Shown: positions 54,905 through 64,000 of the stretch, piece by piece
How positions within the stretch are numbered: position 1 is the stretch's first letter
How the letters are laid out: each line of letters opens with the position of its first letter
DNA from: Papaver somniferum
Taxonomy: Eukaryota; Streptophyta; Magnoliopsida; Ranunculales; Papaveraceae
DNA length: 64,000 bases
Direction: 5' to 3'
Assembly (NCBI RefSeq): GCF_003573695.1
Contig: NC_039361.1
Span: 85,888,149 to 85,952,148 of the forward strand
Made by a program: the position numbers and the translations under genes
The notes under the pieces: generated by a model
Databases searched by the model: none
Told to the model about the DNA's origin: nothing
What the model saw: the letters and a program-made list of their open reading frames with translations, nothing else

Positions 54905-56052
54905 AAATTAACAGGGGAGACTACCACCCAGTCTCTCCGCTCAGAAGAATGCAATCACAGCAGTGAACCACAAGAGGAAGTACCGGATGCACCACGACAA
55001 ATACAAGACGGAACCAACTCCACCACGGATGAACTTGAAGTTGTTAACATCGGAAGTGAGGAATCTCCGTGACCTATCTCAATCAGCTCGACTCTATGCA
55101 CCGACGAACGCGCAAATCTTGTGAGCCTTCTCAGAGAATATCAAGATGTATTCGCGTGTACATACGAGGAAATGCCTGGATTGAACGAAAAAGATGGTCA
55201 CTCATCATTTGCACATAATACCCGGGAAAATTCAGACACGATGTGGAGGAACAGATTAAGATAGAGATTCAAAAACTACTGGCTGCTGGTTTCATCAAAC
55301 CCATTCACCATCCCACTTCGCTAGCTAACGTGGTTCCAGTGAAAAAGAAGAGCGGCCAAATCTGGTGCTGTGTTTATTTTAGGGATCTCAACAAATGCTG
55401 CCCTAAGGACGATTTTCCCCTTCCTAACATCGACATGCTGGTACACGCCACCAGTGGACACGGTATGTTCTCCTTTATGGACGGGTACAACTGATACAAC
55501 CAAATAAAAATGTACGAGCACGACGCAAGTAAGACGGCTTTTCGAACTCCTCTTAGAAACTTTTACTATACTGTAATGCCCTTCGGCTTGAAAAATGTTG
55601 GCGTCACATACCAACGCGCCATGACCACTATTTTTCATGACATGATGCACAAGCAAGTTGAAGATTATGTAGATGACATAGTGGTTAAATCAAAGACCCG
55701 GGCGGCCCATACAGAGGTTCTGCGACAGGTGTTTAAAAGGTGTCGCAAATACAAGCTGAAGATGAACCTGCTAAAGTGTGCTTTTGGTGTTTCTTCGGGC
55801 AAATTCTTAGGTTTCCAGGTGACCGCCGAAGGAATCAAAGTCGATCCAGTCAAAACCCAAGCCATCCTCACGATGCCACCCCCGCGAACTGTGAAGGAAC
55901 TCCAGAGCTTCATTGGAAAGGTAAACTACATTCGGAGTTTTATACCGGGTTTATCTCAACTTGTTGCTTCATTCACCCCCTGCTAAAGAAGGGAGCAAGC
56001 TTCGTCTGTACCACGCTACAGCAGGAGGCATTCCGGAAAATTCAACAAATAT
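54905..56052 (+). pseudogene. Reverse transcriptase of element D, truncated
   Basis: Pre-RT block near 55105-55200 (LLREYQDVFACTYEEMPGL). RT proper: KLLAAGFIKPIHHPTSLANV (55270), CCVYFRDLNKCCPKDDFPLP, MDGYN then a TGA at 55492, IKMYEHDASKTAF, VMPFGLKNVGVTYQRAM, and catalytic box DYVDDIVVKSKT (55660-55695), then KFLGFQVTAEGIKVDPVKT. Beyond RT, frame changes lead to the cut at 56052, where the reverse Copia LTR begins. Only one stop interrupts the core, so this copy is better preserved than those of A and B. Confidence 0.85.
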
Positions 56053-58478
56053 TGAAAAGGCGGGGGTCTAACAACACCACCCAATATTTCGCATAGCAAT
56101 CTGTATGGACAAACTCGAACATACTTTTAAGAGAATCAGCAAGACTCAATCAATTAAAAGTATACCAACAAGTTTATATCTCTCCCTTAATTTGATTTCC
56201 TCAAACAGAAACTGCGAGTACTAATCAAATACAAGGAATAACTTGGATGGTACCAAAGACCAATATCCAAGGATCAATCAATGACAATCAACAACCAAAA
56301 GTTGGATTACTCTAATTGATGATCTAACACACAACCTGTATTATTTCAATTATAAAGATAAAACAATTTAATGCGGAAACTGAAATAACACAGACACCAT
56401 AAATTGTGTTAACGAGGAAACCGTAAATGCAGAAAATCCCCGGGACCTATTCTAGATTAAACACACACTGTATTAAGCCGCTACAGACACTAGCCTACTC
56501 CAAGCTAACTTCAGACAGGACTGTAGTTGAACCCCAATCAGTCTCCCACTGATCCAAGGTACAGTTGTACTCTTTACGCCTCTGATCCCAACAGGGTACT
56601 GCACACTTGATTCCCTTAGCTGATTTCACCCACAACTAAGAGTTGCTACGACCCAAAATCGCATGCTTTGACAATAAACAAATCTTTCTCACATAGACAA
56701 GTCTATCAAAGGATCAATTTGTCTCCCACAGAAAAACCCCAAAGTTTTTGTTCTGTCTTTTGATAATAATCAAGGTGAAAAGGAACCAATTGATAATCCA
56801 GTCTTATATTCCCGAAGAATAGCCTACATAAATCAATCACCTCACAACAATCTTAACCGTATGGTAGCGAAACAAGATGTTGCGGAATCACAAACAATGA
56901 GACGAAGATGTTTGTAACTACTTTTTATATCTTACCTATCGGAGATATTAATCTCAAGCCAATCAATTTGATTGTACTCGTACGATAGAAGATGCAAGAT
57001 CATATCACACAACTACGATAAAATTAGTATCGGTCTGGCTTCACAATCCCAATGAAGTCTTTAAGTCGTTAACCTGGTTTTAGAAGATGAAAACCAAAGG
57101 TTAAAGGAGAAACGAATCTAGCACGCAAACCAGTATCACATGTGAAGTGTGGGGATTAGTTTTACAGAGTTGCTAGATGTCCCCTTATATAGTCTTTCAA
57201 ATCAGGGTTTCGCCTTGGTCACAAAGCAAACAATATCCACCGTTAGATGAAAACCTGATTTAGATTCAAGTTAATATTTCTCAACCGTTAGATTGAAAAC
57301 TTAGCTTGTTATACACAAATGAAATGCACGCTTCTAGGTTTGTTAACCGTACCCAAACGTGTACATTGTTGGTTCAACAATAGTTAACCAAAAGGTTAGC
57401 CATATGAGCATTTCATACCAACCATATTCTTCTTCACCATAACTAGTTCAAATGACTCAAATGAACTAGTTAGAGAGTTGTTCAACTGTAAGGAAATCTT
57501 ATGTACTATACAAGACACAATTGAAGAAAAGATGATTTGATTCAAGCGAATCGTTTCATGAACTTTATAGCCACTGTTTGCAAATTGCATTCCTTAGTCT
57601 TTATAAGTTTAAGTTCAGAAATCATCTTCAGATATATAACCTTCTTAAGTTCGCACACTAGATTCGCGGACTTAAGCAACCGGGCAGAGTTTACAAACTC
57701 CAGCAGAAAATCTCGGCAAAAACTTTCTGCCGGTTCGCGGACTGGTACTCACGCAACAAGTTTGTAAACTCCAGCAGAATTTCTCGGGATGAGAAGTTCG
57801 GCAGTTCGCGGACTGAGTTCGCGGACTCGGAAACAAGCCATTCTTCCGGTTTCTCTTGATCAACAAAGTTCGCAAACTTTGGTTCAAGAGATAGGACTTA
57901 AACACATATGTGTTTCCACAACAATACTTATGTCCATCATTGGTTATGTAATCTAAAATCTCATTCCAACCATTGAAACATTCTTAGAGGACGTTATACA
58001 GTTGTTACACCATTTCTCGTCGAAGCAATTTTCAAAGTGTTTGAAACATATCATGACTTTTGTCACTACGTAAAGATAAACATGGTCGAAGCGAAACGCT
58101 TACCAACACATATTTCGAGATATAGATAGGCGAGGTATACTCGGCTCGAAATACCAAATGTGTATAATCTAAGTCTATATATAACATACGAGTTTTTGTC
58201 TCAAGAAGTAGGAGATAGAGTAGATTGACTTTTGAGTGACAGATAAGTTCAAGTCTTCACATACCTTTTTGTCGAGAAGTTCCACCGGTTCTTTGAGTAG
58301 TTCTTCTTCTTGTATGATGAATCGCTATGAAGTCCTTGAGCTCAACTACACTTTCTATCCTAGTCCGAGACTTAGCTATAGTAGACTAGAAATCAAGACT
58401 TATAGTTTTGATCACTAACATTGACAAACATGCTTGAGATAACAATGCATGCGATTTCGACCGAGCAATGCTCTAACA
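56053..58478 (-). repeat. 3' LTR of reverse Copia-type element
   Basis: 2426 bases, TGAAAAGGCGGGGGTCTAAC to CAATGCTCTAACA on the plus strand. TATA box in reverse at about 57182-57192 (CCCTTATATAG). Confidence 0.92.
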
Positions 58479-60180
58479 ATCTCCCCCTTTGTCAATTTTA
58501 GTGACAAAACTATCAATACATATGGAATACAAAAAAAGATAAAGAAACTTTAGTAGCTCCTATTCCACATGTCTAATCTTCAACATTCCTCGAAATCTTC
58601 GTCACTTCCAAGTACTCTAATGATCCCAAAGGTTGTAAGTTTATCATGATCGTTGTTGAAGATCCGTAGCTATAACAATGAGAAAGCATTGGTCTCGATC
58701 ATTGTTATACAGTGTCATAGTATTATTATACAGTGTCAAAGTCCAATTGTATCACAACTTCAACAATAATACTATGGTGATATGTATTACTCCCCCTTAA
58801 TCAATAATCCATCTCACATGGAAACCACTCCCCCTTACACAATGATCCTAAAACCATATGTAATTGTAGTGTGAACTACATATTAATTCTCCCCTTTTTT
58901 GTCAATAAAATTGGCAAAGGTACAAGAACGGGATCATAATGAGATTTCCGTAAGAGACGTTTCATGACTAAAAGAAAAAAAATACATACCATCTAATTTA
59001 GATGCAATCATATAGCCGAAGCTAATAGCATTCATCAAGGAGTTTAAAGATACAAGATAACCCCTTTAAAATTCCACAGCCGCACAGCCCTCAAGATATG
59101 ACCATTAAGCACAAGTTCAAAAGAACTCTCCCCCATTTGATGCCATTCCCAAGGGAACAAAAAGAGCGACCTTAATTAAAAGAAAAGAAAGATTTTTATT
59201 GGACACCAAAAACCATGAGAATGATTTTCTATATACAACTCAATCAAATTAATCACAAGTAAACTCATGATTAATTTAATCATAATACGTAATCAAATTA
59301 AACACAAAAGTGATCAACCAAATTGATTATGCTCAACATAAGGGAACTTACGGAGCATACGACTAACATAACCATTAGAAATGAATAGGATAGTCGTTCA
59401 TATACTCAACATAAGAGGAATCTTACGGAGTATGAAAATACTCAACTAGATTAACTACAAGAGAACCCATAATTAATCTAATTGGAATATACAACCAAAC
59501 TAATAACAAAAGTAATCAATTTAATTGTCATTTTTTTTGCTTGGCATAAAAAGACTTATGGAGCAATAACTAAATAACCAAACAAGATGATTAATTTAGT
59601 TCAAGAATGCTCAACATAAAGTACCTTACGGAACAACCAACAAAGCTAATCAAAAATTAATCAACTTGGTTGTATCGTGATCAACATAAGACACATTACG
59701 GAGCCTCACAGTATTAAATAAAATATGGATCAGTGAAGATCAATATTGTGTAATACACAAGGATTCATTCTATCTTCCATCACTATTTGCATAACGATAT
59801 TTAATAGACATAATCCTTGAACACAAAAGATTTTAACCTATCTTCCATCAAATAATTGACAATATAGGCTTAACTTTTGTATATGTCAAAAGTCTATTCA
59901 TCCTTAAATCAATACATGAATACCGATCATGAACGACTTTACTTTTGACAAAATATGGGACAACATAGTTCATGGACGTAAACACTGATATCCCATAACA
60001 AATTGCAATATAACAAATCATAAATATTAAATACTGCAAACCATCATCCTCCAAATATTTATAGAATTTAAACCAAATAAACCTAAAAAACAAGAAGATG
60101 AAAATAATAGCTATGTGTAGTCACAATCATTGTTATTCGAGCACTAGTTATTCTTCCAATTAAACCAAAAATAAGACATA
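58479..60180 (-). other. 3' noncoding region of reverse Copia-type element
   Basis: Starts with the reverse polypurine tract ATCTCCCCCTTT. Parallel to 22543-24155. Contains CTCCCCCTTA words and the CTCAACATAAG(G/A)GAA(C/T)(C/T)TTACGGAG repeat (59330-59430, 59610-59700). No gene. Confidence 0.65.
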
Positions 60181-60544
60181 CTAGGCAACAATATCTTTGA
60201 GAAATTCCTTATCATTCCCGAACTCCTTGTTGTCAACAGCCATTGGAATATAAGGTTTGTGGAGGAAGGAGTCAATACCAACAAACCGTCTTGGCTGATG
60301 ATGTCGAACCAGGGCCTTCTGAATTTCCAAAGATCTTAAAACGCAAGCCTTTATTACTAATCTCCTTTCTTAATTCCTTCAACTCATCAAGAACATCGGA
60401 AAACTTCTGAGAGTTATAAGGGACAACCATTGGCTTTCTTGTATTCCTCCTCTTTCTTTTTAAGGAAGGAGTTACTAGAGATTTCTCTTTTTCCTTGATT
60501 GATGGATTAACAATCATATTGACATATTTTCCATCCAAAGACAT
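60181..60544 (-). pseudogene. ORF2 of the Copia-type family (reverse copy), frameshifted
   Basis: Reads MSLDGKYVNMIVNPSIKEKE, SLKRKRRNTRKP and FSDVLDELKELRKEI, as in the intact 138-residue frame at 22126-22542. A short change after KEI shifts the frame; the original C-terminal segment (KEFGNDKEF) is still readable to the stop at 60181. The basic stretch and coiled coil are retained. Confidence 0.6.
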
Positions 60545-60898
60545 AATGCTTAGAGAACAATTATAAACAACTGGTTTTTGTTAGTGGAATTCACAATCTC
60601 GTCAAGCAGTCTTAATATATAAAAGATATCAGATAGGAAAAAGGAATGTAGGGTTCGCAACCTTTAACCAGGTTCGTAGATGCCCAATTCTAAACCCTGT
60701 AAAGAGTAGAATTATCGATAATAACCCTTTACTTTATTTTGATAGACAAACAACTTAAGAAAAGAAGAAGAAAAACTTTTCCTAAAGCCTGATTGGTACA
60801 CAACCTTGTCTCTTTTGATTAGGCACATGAGATAAGATTTACCAAACAACACAATCAATTTGTGTTGTGGTGAAAAACAATTTGTCCACCATTTTCCT

Positions 60899-62420
60899 CT
60901 AGAGAGGAATCCTCAGACTTCTGTCTATCAAGGCGATTTGACCATACTTTCTTCTCTTTGGTCTTATTTTGTCTTTGGAAACCAACTTCTTAGACGAAGA
61001 TAAAATCCTACATACCTCAGCAGTCTTCTGAGCAAGTTTAAGCTTCCTTGCCAAACAATTTGATCTTCGTTGAAGTTGGCGTGCCTCACTTGATGTTTGT
61101 ACTTGTAACATCTTGATAGTTCATGACCGTCCTGGGAACAAAACGAGCACGTCAAACTTGGATAATATTCAGGCATCTGTGGTTTCAAATCGCAACTTAG
61201 AGCATTCATCAGTCGAGAAAGTGGAACTAAAGAGCGGCGAAAGTTTCAAAAGGATGGGTCAATTGATTCTTCCAGCTTGATTGTATTCTCTTCTTCACCG
61301 AAACCATCAAGGTTGATATATGTATTGGTACAATTATCAAAATCAATGTTTTCACATAGAAGACCAACACTTGATTTCCTATCTTCATCACAATCATAGA
61401 TCTCAGACATCTCATCAAGTGTTACAACAAGACCTTTGTTCCCAGTGTATTTTCTACAATTTGGGAACTCGTTTGCAAATTGACCAAAACCTTTACACTT
61501 AAAGCACTGTGGAATATCCTCGTCATCAGCCTCATCAGCATCCCTGTTTTTAGGAGGAACGCGATTGTAAGGTTTATTTGATGACCTAGGTTTGTCTCTT
61601 GAAAACCGTTTACTTCTCTTCAATAGAAGATCCCTAAACTGTCTTGTGATCAAGGAGACTGATTTGTCAATATCTTCATCCGAAAAATCACCCTCAGACT
61701 GATCATCCTCAAAGACATAAACACTTTTACTATTATCAAGTAACTTAGTGTTCTTCTGTGCTTTAAAGGAAACATCCTTTCCGATTTTGGATGTATGCTC
61801 ATGATCAAAGATCTTTAGCTTTCCAACCAATGTATTTCTGGAAAGATTATCAAGGTTATTTCCCTCAACGATGGAATGCTTCTTAGACTCGTATCTAGAT
61901 GGCAGCGATCAGAGAATTTTCTCACAATGTCCCTTTCAGAAATAGTCTTACCCAATGCAAAAGATGCATTAACAATTTCAGACACTCTGTGATTAAACTC
62001 ATCAAATGTATCTTCATCTGCCATACGAAGGTTCTCCCAATCAGAATTTAGGTTTTGAAGCCTAGCTTCCTTTTCACTGTAGTTTCCTTCAAACACGGTT
62101 TCTAAGATATCCCAAGCATCTTTAGACCTAGTGCAATTTGACACATGGTGATGAATATTTGGGGTAATGGCATGTATGATGGAATTCAAACCGTCGGAAT
62201 TTTGCTTTGCAGCAAGTATCTCGGCAGGATTATATTCACCAATATTCTTGGGAACGTTTACATCTCCAACTGCCACAACGGGAGCATCATAGCCATTAAC
62301 AACATATACCAATGATTGAAAACCACGCGCTTGAAGAAAAGATCGCATAACAATTTTCCACCATAAGTAATTAGAGTCATCGAAGACTGGTGGTACGTTA
62401 ATAGAGATAGCACCTCTGTC
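60899..62420 (-). pseudogene. Gag of reverse Copia-type element
   Basis: Reads from about 62400 (VPPVFDDSNYLWWKIVMRSF), through GYDAPVVAVGDVNVPKNIGE, AWDILETVFEGNYSEKEA and NASFALGKTI, without the stop and frameshift of the forward copy; the ATG itself is changed to AAG. A frame change near 61905 follows. Knuckle 1 is degenerate (CFKCKGFGQFANEF: His and last Cys lost). Knuckle 2 (CSFCSQDGHELSRC) is intact at about 61110-61150. Ends near 60899. Confidence 0.8.
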
Positions 62421-62471
62421 CTTAAAGTCAGATCACTAGAAACACAGACTTGTAAGGTCTTGAACGTGTTT

Positions 62472-62488
62472 TCCTGCTCTGATACCAA
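62472..62488 (-). other. Primer-binding site of reverse Copia-type element
   Basis: Reverse strand TTGGTATCAGAGCAGG, next to the LTR that starts at 62490; matches the initiator Met tRNA type site. Confidence 0.88.
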
Positions 62489-62489
62489 T

Positions 62490-64000
62490 TGAAAAAGCGG
62501 GGGTCTAACAACACCACCCAATATTTCTCTTCGCAATCGGTATGGACAAACTCGAATATACTTTTAATAGAATCAACAAGACTCAATCAATTAAAAGTAC
62601 ATCAACGAGTTTATATCTCTCTCTCTTGATTTTATTTCCTCAAACAGAAACTGCGAGTACTAATCAAATACAAGGAATAACTTGGATGGTACCAAATACC
62701 AATATCCAATGATCAATCAATGACAATCAACAACCAAAGGTTGGATTACTCTAATTGATGATCTAATGCACAACCTTTATTATTTCAATTATAAAGATAA
62801 AACAATATAATGCGGAAACTGAAATAACACAGACACCAGAAATTTTGTTAACGAGGAAACAACAAATGCAGAAAAACCCCGGGACCTAGTCCAGATTGAA
62901 CACACTGTATTAAACCGCTACATACACTAGCCTACTCCAAGCTAACTTCGGACTGGACTGTAGTTGAACCCCAATCAGTCTCCCACTGATCCAAGGTGCA
63001 ATTGTACTCCTTACGCCTCTGATCCCAGCAAGATACTGCGCACTTGATTCCCTTAGCTGATCTCACCCAGAACTAAGAGTTGCTACGACCCAAAATCGCA
63101 GGGTTTAACAATAAACAAATCTGTCTCACACAGACAAGTCTATCAAAGGATCAATCTGTCTCCCACATAAAACCCTAAAGTTTTTGTTCCGTCTTTTGAT
63201 AATAATCAAGGTGAACATGAACCAATTGATAATCCAGTCTTATATTCCCGAAGAACAGCCTAGATAAATCAATCACCTCACAACAATCTTAATCGTATGG
63301 TAGCGAAATAAGATGTTGCGGAATCACAAACAATGAGACGAAGATGTTTGTGACTACTTTTTATATCTTGCCTATCGAAGATATTAATCTTTATCTAATC
63401 AATTTGATTGTACTCGGACGATAGAAGATGCAAGATCAAATCACACAACTACGATAAAAGTAGTATCGGTCTAGCTTCACAATCCCAATGAAGTCTTTAA
63501 GTCGTTAACCTGGTTTTAGAAGAAGAAAACCAAAGATTAAAGGAGAAACGACTCTGGCACGCAAACTAGTATCACACGTGAAGTGTGGGTATTAGTTTTG
63601 CAGAGTTGCTAGATGTCCCCTTATATAGTCTTTCAAATCAGGGTTTCGCCTTTGTCACAAAGCAAACAATATCCACCGTTAGATGAAAACCTGATTTAGA
63701 TTCAAGATAATATTTCTCAACCGTTAGATCGAAAACTTATCTTGTTATACACAAATGAAATGCACGCTTCTAGGTTTGGTAACCGTACCCAAACATATAC
63801 ATTTTTGGTTCAAAAATAGTTAACCAAAAGGTTAACCATATGAGCATTTCATACCAACCATATTATTCTTCACCATAACTAGTTCAAATGACTCAAAAAT
63901 GAATTAGTTAGAGAGTTGTTCAATTGCAAGGAAATCTTATGTACTACACAAGACACAATTGAAGCAAAGATGATTTGATTCACTCGAATCGGTTCATGAA
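62490..64000 (-). repeat. 5' LTR of reverse Copia-type element (partial)
   Basis: TGAAAAAGCGGGGGTCTAAC onward matches 56053-57560 closely. About 1.5 of 2.4 kb lies inside the window. Confidence 0.9.

Larger units (their letters stand above)
50785..56052 (+). mobile_element. Ty3/gypsy element D (Tat-type), 5' part
   Basis: 5' LTR 50785-53498, primer site TTGGCGACCACGGCGGGAG, short gag, then RT. A hAT-type element sits in gag (53925-54656) and the reverse Copia-type element cuts RT at 56052. The rest of pol and the 3' LTR, if present, lie past the window. Gag C-terminus and protease are missing between 54900 and 55100. Related to element A by primer site and LTR 3' end. Confidence 0.8.
56053..64000 (-). 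mobile_element. Reverse copy of the gag-only Copia-type element (runs off window)
   Basis: Same family as 17831-26603 in opposite orientation. LTR 56053-58478, polypurine tract (reverse) 58479-58492, 3' noncoding region, ORF2, gag, primer site, then the other LTR from 62490, cut at the window end. The left target flank is AATAT (56048-56052); the right flank is outside. Again no protease, integrase or RT domain between gag and the 3' LTR, so absence of pol is a family trait. Confidence 0.92.

Noticed and set aside
1..64000. tRNA, rRNA, organelle DNA inserts or intact cellular genes
   Set aside because: None recognised on either strand; the only cellular coding sequence is the captured exon fragments in the CACTA and MULE elements.

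Overview
This window is nuclear DNA of a flowering plant, almost certainly a eudicot. It is AT-rich and made almost entirely of nested transposable elements, and I see no intact cellular gene, tRNA or rRNA. The captured gene fragments (chloroplast SLH-domain protein, RAN1/HMA7-type copper ATPase, plant MIF/MDL) and the Tat-type Ty3/gypsy elements fit a eudicot. A poppy or other Ranunculales source is only a guess from the general look of the repeats.

Layout. 1-9337: pieces of a Copia-type family with ~2.4-kb LTRs (start TGTTAGAGCA, end TTTTTCA) in both orientations. One reverse LTR is split by a complete 4.57-kb CACTA element (1743-6315, TSD TTA) carrying exons of an SLH-domain plastid protein gene. 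9350-17222: Ty3/gypsy element A (Tat type) with 5' LTR, degenerate gag and protease, reverse transcriptase missing, an integrase remnant and an antisense spliced gene. 17223-45235: Ty3/gypsy element B (Tat type) inserted into A. It has two ~1.1-kb LTRs, gag-PR-RT-RNaseH-second RNaseH-integrase and its own antisense gene. B's 5' LTR contains a complete forward Copia-type element (17831-26603, TSD GAATT). Its antisense gene contains a 4.65-kb Mutator-like element (34212-38857, TSD CCTCGCAATT) and a probable reverse solo LTR (39420-40052). Its 3' part contains a hAT-type MITE (42137-42594, TSD ATTCTGAC).

45236-50784: fragments of other retroelements, mainly a decayed Copia pol whose integrase part is present as a large inverted repeat. 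50785-56052: Ty3/gypsy element D, with a 2.7-kb LTR filled with two tandem arrays, a gag broken by a 732-bp hAT element (TSD GAGGCAGC), and an RT cut off by the next insertion. 56053-64000: a reverse copy of the forward Copia-type element, running off the window.

The most notable signals are four. (1) The Mutator-like element is a chimeric Pack-MULE with reverse-strand exons, introns included, from two unrelated host genes, a RAN1/HMA7-like copper ATPase and a MIF/MDL tautomerase. (2) Elements A and B each carry, between integrase and 3' LTR, an antisense gene that reads as a multi-exon spliced gene with phase-0 introns. (3) The abundant Copia-type family encodes only a two-zinc-knuckle Gag and a separate basic coiled-coil ORF and lacks all pol domains, so it must be mobilised in trans. 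(4) The CACTA element has captured SLH-gene exons. Insertion order follows from the target-site duplications: A before B before the forward Copia, MULE, solo LTR and MITE.
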